Source of the DNA: Sphingobacteriia bacterium
Lineage (GTDB): Bacteria > Bacteroidota > Bacteroidia > NS11-12g > UBA9320
Direction of reading: 5' to 3'
Assembly: GCA_008080835.1 (NCBI GenBank)
Contig: VMDK01000010.1
Location: 1-52,370, forward strand
DNA length: 52,370 bases
The position numbers were made by a program, and so were the translations under genes. Positions 25,313 to 34,102 of the stretch are shown one piece after another. Each line of letters starts with the position of its first letter. Position 1 is the stretch's first letter. The notes beneath the pieces are model-generated. The model did no database searches and had not been told where the DNA came from. It worked only from the letters and a program-made list of their open reading frames with translations.

Positions 25313-27778
25313 TTGCCTGATCTGCTTTCCCATACAACTCTGTATGTAGAGGTATTATTACCTCTGAACCTCGCGCAATTCTACACATATCGTGTTCCTT
25401 TTGAATGGAACGAGGAGGTTGCGGTAGGTAAGCGCGTGATCGTCCAATTCGGGCGAAAGAAGGTTTATTCTGCGCTGATCCTGAGTATTTCTGAGCAACC
25501 GCCTGAAAAGTACCAAGCAAAGTACATCCTCAGTGTAATGGATGATCTCCCAATCGTGAACGATACTCAATTGCGTTTTTGGGAATGGGTTGCTCAATAC
25601 TACATGTGCACCATGGGAGAAGTAATGAACGCTGCATTGCCCAGTGCTTTGAAACTGGAGTCTCAGAGCAAAGTAGTATTGCGCGATGAAATACCGGAAG
25701 ACATCGTTTTAGACAAGCACGAGATCCCCGTGATCGACAATTTGCGCAAGCTGGGTGAATTGACCATGGATCAGGTCGATAAGCTTTCCGGGAAGAAAAG
25801 TACGTACAAGACCGTCCAAAGCCTGTATGAAAAGGGCTTGATCTGGATCAATGAAGAGATCCAGGGTGGATACAAGGCAAAAGTCAGAAAGTTCCTGGTC
25901 CTCAATGAATCTTTCAAGACCGAGGAGGAGTTTGAAGAGACGATCTCAGCGTTAGAGCGGCGTGCCCCAAAGCAACTTGAGGCTCTTCTTGCTATGATGA
26001 GCGCTGACCTCGACATGGAAGGAGTCGATCGCGCTGAATTCATCTCCGAACACGATCTCAGTACTTCAGCAGTCAATGCTCTGATCGATAAACAAATATT
26101 CATCCAGTACGAAAAGGAGGTTGATCGCCTTGAAGAGGTCGACGACAGTGAACTGAGGGTCAATCAGCTCACTGTTCCGCAAAAGCAGATCTATGAAGCG
26201 TTGCACGATTCATACAAAGACAAAGAAATAGCCCTGCTGCAAGGAGTGACTTCCAGTGGCAAGACACATATCTACATCTCCCTGATCGAAGAACAGATCA
26301 AGAAAGGAAAGCAGGTTCTGTACTTGTTACCGGAGATCAGTCTCACTACTCAGCTTATACGACGATTGCAGGCATACTTCGGGAATAGCGTTGTGGTAAC
26401 CCATTCCAGATTCAACAACAATGAAAGGGCAGAGGTATGGTACAAGCTCCTCAACAAAGAGATCGACATACTGATCGCTCCAAGATCCGGGGTATTCATG
26501 CCGTTCGATAATCTTGGATTGATCGTGGTGGATGAAGAACATGAGAATAGTTACAAGCAAAATGAGCCTAATCCGCGCTACAATGCTCGAGATGCCAGCA
26601 TAGTCCTTGCGCGAATGCACGGTGCCAAGGTCTTGTTGGGAAGCGCCACACCGTCGCTGGAGAGTTACAGGAACGCACTGGACGGAAAGTATGGATTTCG
26701 GCATCTCGAGGGTCGATATTCCGGTGTGCAGGTCCCGGAGTATGAGATCGTGGATATGCGGCTCGAAAGACTCTTGAATACCAATAATGGCATCTTCTCA
26801 GGTCGTTTGTTGGATGAGATCAAACAAGCTCATGCCGAAGGCAAACAAAGCATCCTCTTCCTCAACCGCAAAGGATATGTTCCCATCACAGAATGTACGG
26901 AATGCAGCTGGACGCCAAAGTGTATACGCTGTGATATCAGCTTGACCTACTATCGAAAGGATAATTGCTTACGTTGTCATTTTTGCGGATACCAGATCAA
27001 ACCGATAAACGAGTGTCCGAGCTGCGGCAACACGGATATTAGGATGACGGGCTACGGCACGGAGCGGGTTGAAACGGAGCTCCAAACGATCTTACCGGAT
27101 CTTGCCATACAGCGCTTCGATCAAGCCACAGCCAGAACCAAGAGCGCTTATGAGCGAATCATAGGTGATTTTGAGGCAGGCAGAACCGATATTCTGGTCG
27201 GAACCCAAATGCTCACCAAAGGACTCGATTTTCAAAATGTGACCCTGGTTGGGATACTTGATGCCGACCATGCCTTGAACTTTCCCGATTTCAGAGCCTA
27301 TGAACGCAGTTTCCAGCAAATGATACAAGTTGGAGGACGAGCGGGAAGGAGGGAGATTCAAGGAAAGGTGCTCATACAGACGAATCAGCCATCTCATCGA
27401 GTACTCAATCAAGTGGTACAAGCCGATTACAAGGGTATGTACGAGTTGGAAGTGGAGGAAAGGGAGAAATTCAACTATCCACCATTTTGGCGCCTGATAC
27501 GCATCACGGTCAAGCACAAGGATTATTTCCTCACGGAAAAAGCAGCTGACTATCTGAACTGGTTACTCAAGAAGGACTTCGGAGACTTTATTCTTGGGCC
27601 GGAAGAGCCTTTTGTGACCCGGATACGAGGATTATACCTCAGACAACTCTTGATCAAGCTGGATCCTGAAAAATCCAGAAAGGCCATGAAAGCTGTGATC
27701 GCCTTAAAGGTCGATCAATTCAGAAAGACAAAAGAATACCGCGGAGTCCGCCTTGTGGTGGACGTGGATCCGTATTAG
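25313..27778 (+). CDS. priA: Primosomal protein N' (replication restart helicase PriA)
   Basis: The 821-residue protein has an N-terminal 3'-DNA-end binding domain (YVEVLLPLNLAQFYTYRVP ... GKRVIVQFGRKK). The superfamily II helicase core carries Walker A GVTSSGKT and Walker B VVDEEHENSYKQ, followed by GSATPSLES. The zinc-binding cysteine cluster is complete (CTEC, KCIRC, CLRC-FC, CPSC). QVGGRAGRR marks helicase motif VI. It reloads DnaB at stalled forks. No ATG fits, so TTG 25313 is taken as the start. Its stop overlaps the trxB stop on the other strand. Confidence 0.95.
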   Translation: MPDLLSHTTLYVEVLLPLNLAQFYTYRVPFEWNEEVAVGKRVIVQFGRKKVYSALILSISEQPPEKYQAKYILSVMDDLPIVNDTQLRFWEWVAQYYMCTMGEVMNAALPSALKLESQSKVVLRDEIPEDIVLDKHEIPVIDNLRKLGELTMDQVDKLSGKKSTYKTVQSLYEKGLIWINEEIQGGYKAKVRKFLVLNESFKTEEEFEETISALERRAPKQLEALLAMMSADLDMEGVDRAEFISEHDLSTSAVNALIDKQIFIQYEKEVDRLEEVDDSELRVNQLTVPQKQIYEALHDSYKDKEIALLQGVTSSGKTHIYISLIEEQIKKGKQVLYLLPEISLTTQLIRRLQAYFGNSVVVTHSRFNNNERAEVWYKLLNKEIDILIAPRSGVFMPFDNLGLIVVDEEHENSYKQNEPNPRYNARDASIVLARMHGAKVLLGSATPSLESYRNALDGKYGFRHLEGRYSGVQVPEYEIVDMRLERLLNTNNGIFSGRLLDEIKQAHAEGKQSILFLNRKGYVPITECTECSWTPKCIRCDISLTYYRKDNCLRCHFCGYQIKPINECPSCGNTDIRMTGYGTERVETELQTILPDLAIQRFDQATARTKSAYERIIGDFEAGRTDILVGTQMLTKGLDFQNVTLVGILDADHALNFPDFRAYERSFQQMIQVGGRAGRREIQGKVLIQTNQPSHRVLNQVVQADYKGMYELEVEEREKFNYPPFWRLIRITVKHKDYFLTEKAADYLNWLLKKDFGDFILGPEEPFVTRIRGLYLRQLLIKLDPEKSRKAMKAVIALKVDQFRKTKEYRGVRLVVDVDPY

Positions 27779-28740
27779 GCCTCGACCTCGTGATGCAGGC
27801 CTTTCAACGCTAAGTAGCGCTCAGCATCCAATGCAGCCATACATCCCGTTCCTGCAGCGGTCACTGCCTGACGGTAGATCTTGTCCTGTGCATCACCAGA
27901 TGCGAAAACACCGGGAATATTGGTCTTGGTTGAATCAGGCTTAGTGATCAGGTATCCTTGCTCATCCATATCCAGGAACCCTTTGAATATGTCGGTATTT
28001 GGCTTGTGTCCGATGGCCACAAAGAATCCTTTTACTTCGATCTCTCGTTTCTCACCGGTCACATTGTTGACCACGCGAACACCTTCAACCGCCATGTCTC
28101 CCAGGATCTCATCTGTCTCTGTATTCCACAAGATCTCGATATTGGGGGCATTCTCAACTCGATGTTGCATGGCCTTGGAAGCTCGCATTTCATCACGGCG
28201 GACCAGCATATAGACCTTATTACAGATCTTGCTCAGGTACGACGCCTCTTCTGCAGCGGTGTCGCCACCACCTACAATCGCTACATCCATTCCGCGGTAG
28301 AAGAATCCGTCACAAACAGCACAAGCAGATACACCACTACCGTTCAATTTATTTTCACTTGGGATCCCAAGCCACTTGGCAGAAGCACCGGTTGAGATGA
28401 TGACCGTGTCTGCTGTCATTTCCTTCTTATCGTCGATCCATACATGATGAGGGTCGCCTTCTTTTTTGAAGTCAACCTTAGTGATCATGCCAAATCGAAC
28501 ATCGGTTCCAAGACGAACAGCTTGCTTCTTGAAGTTGTCCATCATCTCCGGACCCATGATACCATCTGGATATCCCGGATAGTTCTCTACATCAGTAGTG
28601 ATGGTCAATTGACCTCCGGGTTGCAAGCCCTCATAAAGTACCGGACGCATGTCCGCTCTGGATGCATATATCGCTGCTGTATAACCGGCTGGTCCGGAGC
28701 CTATGATCAGGCATTCTACGTGTTCAACTGTATCGCTCAT
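27775..28740 (-). CDS. trxB: Thioredoxin-disulfide reductase
   Basis: The 321-residue protein has an FAD-binding GSGPAG (residues 14-19), the redox-active pair C140-A-V-C143 (SACAVCDGFFY), the NADPH-binding GGGDTAAEEA and the C-terminal GVFASGDAQD FAD motif. It passes electrons from NADPH to thioredoxin, which serves among others the methionine-sulfoxide reductase at 9928-10395. The frame is open 37 codons further upstream, but ATG 28740 is the family start. Confidence 0.95.
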   Translation of the reverse strand: MSDTVEHVECLIIGSGPAGYTAAIYASRADMRPVLYEGLQPGGQLTITTDVENYPGYPDGIMGPEMMDNFKKQAVRLGTDVRFGMITKVDFKKEGDPHHVWIDDKKEMTADTVIISTGASAKWLGIPSENKLNGSGVSACAVCDGFFYRGMDVAIVGGGDTAAEEASYLSKICNKVYMLVRRDEMRASKAMQHRVENAPNIEILWNTETDEILGDMAVEGVRVVNNVTGEKREIEVKGFFVAIGHKPNTDIFKGFLDMDEQGYLITKPDSTKTNIPGVFASGDAQDKIYRQAVTAAGTGCMAALDAERYLALKGLHHEVEA

Positions 28741-28901
28741 TCTGCTCGTATTGTAGGTTTTGTACTGTTTAAATTCTGCTCGTCGACCCTGATCCGGATC
28801 GAACTGCGAATGAATGTGCAAGTATAACAAAGGCGGTTCTATTCTGTTCAATGAATATGCCTACCGGTGGATAAACCGATCTGATAGTTCGTTTTGCTCA
28901 G

Positions 28902-30239
28902 TCAGAGCAACTCGTTCGCCAGATTCGCCAGCTCGCTTCTTTCTCCTTTTTCCAGCGTAATGTGCGCGAATAATGGATTGCTTTTGACCTTATCAATGAT
29001 GTAGGAGAGTCCGTTGCTTTCCGCATCCAGATAAGGCGTATCGATCTGATTAATGTCTCCAGTGAAGACGATCTTGGTATTCTCACCTGCACGGGAAATA
29101 ATGGTCTTCACTTCATGCGGCGTAAGGTTTTGGGCTTCATCCACAATAAAGAAGACGTTAGAAAGCGTCCTTCCGCGTATGAACGCAAGAGGAGCGATGG
29201 AGATCTTTTCATTTGCGACAAGGTCGTCAATGCGCTGATATTCCTTGTCCTGCTGACTGAACTGGCTCTTGATATATCGCAAGTTGTCCCAGATCGGCTG
29301 CATATAAGGATCGATCTTCTCCTTGACATCCCCGGGAAGGAACCCGATATCCTTGTTCGAAAGTGGTACGATTGGGCGTGTAACGAAGATCTGGTGGAAC
29401 ATGGATCGTTGCTCCAGAGCACAGGCAATTGCCAGAAGTGTCTTGCCTGATCCTGCTATGCCACGGATGGTGATAAGCTTGATGTCGGGATTCAGCAAAG
29501 CATCCATTGCAAAAGCTTGCTCAGCGTTCCGAGGTTTGATCTTGTAGATCATTTGCTTATCGACCCGGATCAGCGATTTAGAGCCACTATCGATCTTAGC
29601 TAGCGCTGATTTACTGCCATTCTTGAGAATGAAGAATTGATTGTCGGCCACGCCGTTCAACTTGAACTTCTTGGTGCTGATCTTATTCTTTTCAAACAAT
29701 TCATCTATGGTCGAATCATCTACATCTTCGATTACCTGTCGACCCGTGAACAGTTTGTCCAGGTTCTTGATCTTTCCTGTTTCGTAATCCTCAGCGTCAA
29801 TACCAAGTGATTTGGCCTTTACACGAAGGCAAATGTCCTTACTGATGAGCACAACCTTTTTGTCGGGATTCTGCTTTTTCAATGTGAGAGCAGCGAGTAT
29901 GATCTTGTTGTCGTTCTTGCGCTCCTTGAATTCAGCAGGGAATTCCTCATCCAATTCATTGTGCATGATCACCTTCATCTTCCCTTTGCCTTTCCCAAGT
30001 ACGGGCGTCCAGTCGCTGAGCAGGTGATTTTTGCTAGCTTCATTAAGGTAACGAATGAAGCTCCGAGCTTCATAGTTTATGGTGCTATTTCCCTTCTTGA
30101 ATCCATCCAATTCTTCCAGTACCTGGATGGGAATAGCCACATCATTATCTTCAAAATTCTCGACAGCTTCATGCTCGTGCAGGATCACAGATGTATCCAG
30201 GACGAATATTTTTTTGACCTTTTTGGCTTTGGCCGACAT
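28902..30239 (-). CDS. PhoH2-type protein: PIN domain fused to PhoH ATPase
   Basis: The N-terminal PIN ribonuclease domain (FVLDTSVILHE, acidic D15; later LISKDICLRVKA) is joined to a C-terminal PhoH AAA-type ATPase with Walker A GIAGSGKT (260-267), the FVTRPIVPLSNKDIGFLPGD segment and Walker B FFIVDEAQN. The 445-residue size fits the PhoH2 class, which shows coupled RNA helicase and RNase activity in studied members. No antitoxin-like small gene precedes it here. It stands as a single gene. Confidence 0.92.
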   Translation of the reverse strand: MSAKAKKVKKIFVLDTSVILHEHEAVENFEDNDVAIPIQVLEELDGFKKGNSTINYEARSFIRYLNEASKNHLLSDWTPVLGKGKGKMKVIMHNELDEEFPAEFKERKNDNKIILAALTLKKQNPDKKVVLISKDICLRVKAKSLGIDAEDYETGKIKNLDKLFTGRQVIEDVDDSTIDELFEKNKISTKKFKLNGVADNQFFILKNGSKSALAKIDSGSKSLIRVDKQMIYKIKPRNAEQAFAMDALLNPDIKLITIRGIAGSGKTLLAIACALEQRSMFHQIFVTRPIVPLSNKDIGFLPGDVKEKIDPYMQPIWDNLRYIKSQFSQQDKEYQRIDDLVANEKISIAPLAFIRGRTLSNVFFIVDEAQNLTPHEVKTIISRAGENTKIVFTGDINQIDTPYLDAESNGLSYIIDKVKSNPLFAHITLEKGERSELANLANELL

Positions 30240-30441
30240 ATATCTCTACTTAAATCATGCAGGACTACCAGTCAATGCGATGCTCACTCATCTGACGAGA
30301 ACGAAGCCAGATCGCAAGTCATTTAATCGCTTCGACTTTCAAGGGCGAAATTTACAGAATACTTCAGCGCTGAATAGCGATGTTCATAGTTTGTGCATCA
30401 TTGATAATTAGCTATTCCGAGCATGTGCTAAATTCGTTTCT

Positions 30442-31062
30442 ATGAAGAACATTCTGCGCGATCCAGAATTCTGGGCAATACTGGGATTCAATCTGTTCCT
30501 GTTCTATGCATATCTGACTGATATCACCGGATTTGACACGTTGATCGTCCTGTTCTATTTGCAGAATATCTTCATTGGGATCCAATATTGGATACGCATG
30601 TTCAGCGCAGGGATGAGGCTAACAGACAATTTGATCATTCCAAGTTTGCGCCTTCCCATGTTCTTTTTTGTGCATTATGGGATGTTCCATGTGGTGTACG
30701 CCGTGTTCCTCTTTACCATAGTAATGGATATTCCGGGGGCTCTGGATTTCGACATAATTTATGCCATGATAGGAGTGATGGTCATCAATACCATAATGTC
30801 CACCGTATCTGATATCAGGCGCGACCGTGAGGACGAAGGGAATATGGCCTTCATGTTCTTTACGCCGTATTTGCGAGTGGTGCCCATGCACTTGTTCATC
30901 ATGCTGGCATTCAACAACAGCATTGGAACTCAGGAAAACAAGATGACCAATGCTTTGATCCTCTTCGTTGGTTTGAAGATGCTCTCAGATCTGATCATGC
31001 ATATTGTGATCAACAAAACTTGGAAAGACAGGCGTCCGCCTGTATTGGTCGACGGGATATAG
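30442..31062 (+). CDS. DUF6498-like multi-pass membrane protein
   Basis: The 206-residue product has about five membrane segments: LGFNLFLFYAYL, LIVLFYLQNIFIGIQYW, FFFVHYGMFHVVYAVFLF, IIYAMIGVMVINTIM and a pair near residues 155-190. The N-terminus and the FVHYGMFHVVY motif resemble DUF6498 membrane proteins. No function is known for the group. It is a single gene divergent from phoH, with about 200 bases between them. Confidence 0.7.
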   Translation: MKNILRDPEFWAILGFNLFLFYAYLTDITGFDTLIVLFYLQNIFIGIQYWIRMFSAGMRLTDNLIIPSLRLPMFFFVHYGMFHVVYAVFLFTIVMDIPGALDFDIIYAMIGVMVINTIMSTVSDIRRDREDEGNMAFMFFTPYLRVVPMHLFIMLAFNNSIGTQENKMTNALILFVGLKMLSDLIMHIVINKTWKDRRPPVLVDGI

Positions 31063-31067
31063 CTCGA

Positions 31068-32531
31068 TCAAGCCCTATGAACCTCCAGGAACTTCTCTGC
31101 TGTGAGAAGATGATCACTCCAGAGTGTATCATCTTTTACAAATGGCACAACCTTTCGGAATTCTGAGTGTAGATGCTCCAGTTTTTCGGAAGATGTCCAT
31201 GGTCGACGTAGATCCAATGCCTGTGCAGCACATAGGAGCTCTATTGCCAGAATTCGCCTGGTATTTGAAAGAACTTCGTAGCACTTGGTTGCCGCATTGG
31301 CGCCCATGCTCACATGATCTTCCTGTCCGTTGCTACTTACGATGCTATCAGCGCTTGCAGGCGTGCAGAGCTGTTTGTTCTTGCTGGCTATGGACGCGGC
31401 TGTGTATTGAGCGATCATGAGACCGCTGTGCAATCCGGCATTTTTCGTAAGGAAATGAGGCAAACCTCGACTACCGGTCATGAGCTGGAATGTCCTTCGC
31501 TCCGATATATTGCCAAGTTCTGAAAGTGCTATTGCCAGGAAGTCTAATTGCATAGCCAATGGCTGACCGTGGAAATTTCCTGCACTCAGAATTCGTCCTT
31601 CATCCGGGAAAATATTCGGATTATCGGTCACTGCATTCATCTCGGTGGTAAAAACCGAGATGGCATTGGTCAGCACATCCCTCGAAGCGCCATGCACCTG
31701 AGGCATGCATCTGAAACTGTACGGATCCTGAACGTGCTGCTTTGCGTGCTCTTGTATGGCCGAACCACTGATCGCTTCTCGGATATTGTGCGCTGTCTGC
31801 TTTTGCCCCTGATGAGGGCGAATGTCATGGCTCAAAGCCTCGAATGGTTCATGTCGTCCGTCAAACGCCTCCAGCGACAATGCTCCGATCAGATCTGCTT
31901 GATCCAGGAGTTTTCGCATAGCCAGACTAATGCTCATACCGTACGATAGCATGAATTGAGTACCATTTATCAGAGCAAGACTTTCCTTGGCTTGTAATTC
32001 TATTGGCTCCTTGATGACCTCACGAGAAGGCACAAATGCACCGTGCACATGAACTTCACCTTCCCCGATCAGTGGTAATGCAAGGTGGGCAAGAGGAGCG
32101 AGATCACCTGATGCACCTAGCGATCCTAGTTGGTAAACCTTAGGAAGCACGCGTGAATTGTACAGATCAAGCAGTTTTTCGACTGTGCTTAACTGCACTC
32201 CGGAATGTCCTTTGGATAGAGACATCACCTTAAGCAACAGCATTGCTGCAACCACATTGTTAGGTACGATTTCACCCATTCCACACGCATGACTCAATAG
32301 AAGATTGCGTTGAAGATCTTTCAGATCGTCTTTCGAAATGCTTGTATTGCATAGAGATCCAAAACCTGTATTGATGCCATAAAATGCATCATCGCTTTCA
32401 TCAATGGTCTTGTGCAGGAATTCAGAGCACTTCTTGATCTTACTCTTTGCCACTTCTGAAAGCTTCAGTGCTTCATCTGAATTCAACAGGGCTTCCAGCG
32501 AATTCAGGTCCTGATGTTCGGAAATCTCCAT
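31068..32531 (-). CDS. hutH: Histidine ammonia-lyase
   Basis: The 487-residue protein carries the MIO cofactor triad A140-S141-G142 in GSLGASGDLAPLAHLALPLIGEG. YGINTGFGSL holds the active-site tyrosine. SHACG has H81, the residue that favours histidine over tyrosine as substrate, and NGQEDHVSMG the matching late motif. It deaminates histidine to urocanate, the first step of the Hut pathway. No hutU, hutI or hutG is in the window, so the operon is dispersed or the role is stand-alone. A degenerate CAGATTTG box lies five bases before the ATG. Confidence 0.95.
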   Translation of the reverse strand: MEISEHQDLNSLEALLNSDEALKLSEVAKSKIKKCSEFLHKTIDESDDAFYGINTGFGSLCNTSISKDDLKDLQRNLLLSHACGMGEIVPNNVVAAMLLLKVMSLSKGHSGVQLSTVEKLLDLYNSRVLPKVYQLGSLGASGDLAPLAHLALPLIGEGEVHVHGAFVPSREVIKEPIELQAKESLALINGTQFMLSYGMSISLAMRKLLDQADLIGALSLEAFDGRHEPFEALSHDIRPHQGQKQTAHNIREAISGSAIQEHAKQHVQDPYSFRCMPQVHGASRDVLTNAISVFTTEMNAVTDNPNIFPDEGRILSAGNFHGQPLAMQLDFLAIALSELGNISERRTFQLMTGSRGLPHFLTKNAGLHSGLMIAQYTAASIASKNKQLCTPASADSIVSSNGQEDHVSMGANAATKCYEVLSNTRRILAIELLCAAQALDLRRPWTSSEKLEHLHSEFRKVVPFVKDDTLWSDHLLTAEKFLEVHRA

Positions 32532-32590
32532 GAGTGCAAATCTGAATATTGTTTTTGAAAACTGATATACGGATACAGGAAAAACAGATG

Positions 32591-33355
32591 TTAGAGCTTA
32601 TCCGCAAGGCGCAAACGCGTGATCACCCGCTTCGTATTCTCAGGGAATTCTCCCCGCATCATCCAATCGTAGTAGGAGGGGTCCTTGCGGAAAACCTCAC
32701 TGACCTCCTGGCCTCTGTATTTCCCAAAACCAAATACCGGCACACCTTGGTCATTTCTGCGAATTCGGCCCGCCAGATCTACAAGACTGTCTTGTCCGGT
32801 CATCTTATGAAGCTGGTCAACTGTACCTTCCAGATCGGGGTATTTGGCGAGTTGGCCTTTGATGACTTCCCACGTGGCACGCGTATCTGCTTCTGCACTG
32901 TGTGCATTCTCCAAATTCCCGCTGCAATAGAACGCATAGGCTGCTGCCAGATTCCGGGGCTCCATGATATGAAAGATCCTTTGAGCGTCGACAAATTTTC
33001 GCTTCTCCGTTTCGAAGTCTATACCCGCACGATAAAATTCCTGCACTAGCATTGGGAAGTCAAACCTGTTCGAGTTGAAACCTGCAAAATCAGCGTCACC
33101 AATGAATTGATTCAGCTCAAAAGCTACCTCTGAAAAAGTGGGCGATCCTGCTACATCTTCATCGGTTATGCCGTGAATTTTGGTTGTCGCCGACGGTATA
33201 GGGATGCTTGGATTTAAGCGTTTATATAAATGCATTTCGCTTCCATCCGGCTTCACTTTGATCATGTAAAGATCAATGATCCGGTCGGTCAAAATGTTGA
33301 CACCGGTAGTCTCCAGGTCAAACACGATCAGTGGTCTGTTGAGTTTCAGTTGCAT
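32591..33355 (-). CDS. DnaQ-like 3'-5' exonuclease with C-terminal FGKYRG domain
   Basis: This DEDDh exonuclease has DLETTG (D13, E15), the FAGFNSNRFDFPML motif and the H-A-E-A-D motif in NAHSAEADTRAT. The C-terminal ~60 residues (FGFGKYRGQEVSEVFRKDPSYYDWMM) resemble the DUF3820-type module. It is therefore a stand-alone repair or RNA exonuclease rather than the replicative epsilon subunit. The frame reaches a TTG at 33364, but ATG 33355 gives the better start (254 residues). Confidence 0.88.
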   Translation of the reverse strand: MQLKLNRPLIVFDLETTGVNILTDRIIDLYMIKVKPDGSEMHLYKRLNPSIPIPSATTKIHGITDEDVAGSPTFSEVAFELNQFIGDADFAGFNSNRFDFPMLVQEFYRAGIDFETEKRKFVDAQRIFHIMEPRNLAAAYAFYCSGNLENAHSAEADTRATWEVIKGQLAKYPDLEGTVDQLHKMTGQDSLVDLAGRIRRNDQGVPVFGFGKYRGQEVSEVFRKDPSYYDWMMRGEFPENTKRVITRLRLADKL

Positions 33356-33430
33356 TGTGCGCAATGTAGAACGGTCAATTCATCTGTACAACTTTAATTT
33401 GTGGTTCTCAATCCAATCAATTAAGCGAGC

Positions 33431-34030
33431 ATGTATCTGGAAGACCTACCTGATCACAAATTCATTCTGGGAAGTAGCAGCCCTCGACGTCAGGCCTTAC
33501 TTGGGAATCTGAACATTGAATTCGACATCCAAACCTTGGATTTTGACGAAAGTGCACCCGATGATCCTGATATAACCAGGCATCCTGAGATCATTTCGCG
33601 TCGAAAAAGCAATGAATTAGGCACATTAGCGGATAAGGAATGCTTGATCACATCGGATACCTCAGTGGTGCTGGGAGATCGAATCCTGAATAAGCCCGCT
33701 GACGCCGAAGAAGCGCGACAAATGCTGAGCGAAATGAGCGGCAAGTGGCATGAAGTGTATACAGGTGTGTGTCTTCGCAATGCAAGTGGCATGAGATCAT
33801 TTACGGAAATGACACGTGTACACTTCAAGGATCTCAGACCGGAACTGATCGACTACTACATTGATACCTACAAGCCATACGACAAAGCAGGTTCGTATGG
33901 GATACAAGAATGGTTTGGATACGTGGCAGTAGACCGAATTGAAGGATGTTTTTTTAACGTTATGGGACTACCTCTTTCACGCCTTCACGAGGAAATGCTC
34001 GATTTTCTGAGCATTCTGCCCAAGGAGTGA
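33431..34030 (+). CDS. maf: Maf-family nucleotide pyrophosphatase
   Basis: The 199-residue protein has the Maf signatures SSSPRR (15-20), the base-catalysis region SDTSVVLGDRILNKP (D76), KAGSYGIQEW and IEGCFFNVMGLPLSRL. Members hydrolyse non-canonical or pyrimidine nucleoside triphosphates to monophosphates, as house-cleaning or in division control. It is divergent from the exonuclease gene. Confidence 0.93.
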   Translation: MYLEDLPDHKFILGSSSPRRQALLGNLNIEFDIQTLDFDESAPDDPDITRHPEIISRRKSNELGTLADKECLITSDTSVVLGDRILNKPADAEEARQMLSEMSGKWHEVYTGVCLRNASGMRSFTEMTRVHFKDLRPELIDYYIDTYKPYDKAGSYGIQEWFGYVAVDRIEGCFFNVMGLPLSRLHEEMLDFLSILPKE

Positions 34031-34102
34031 GTGCCTGGGCTTTTACAGCTTGACGAATAGTTTTAATTTGGCAGAGATTAATTAACGTTCAATTCATTTT
34101 CC

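Noticed and set aside
28902-30239. PIN-PhoH protein as part of a toxin-antitoxin pair
   Set aside because: No small antitoxin-like gene precedes it; the 200 bases upstream hold no supportable reading frame on the same strand.
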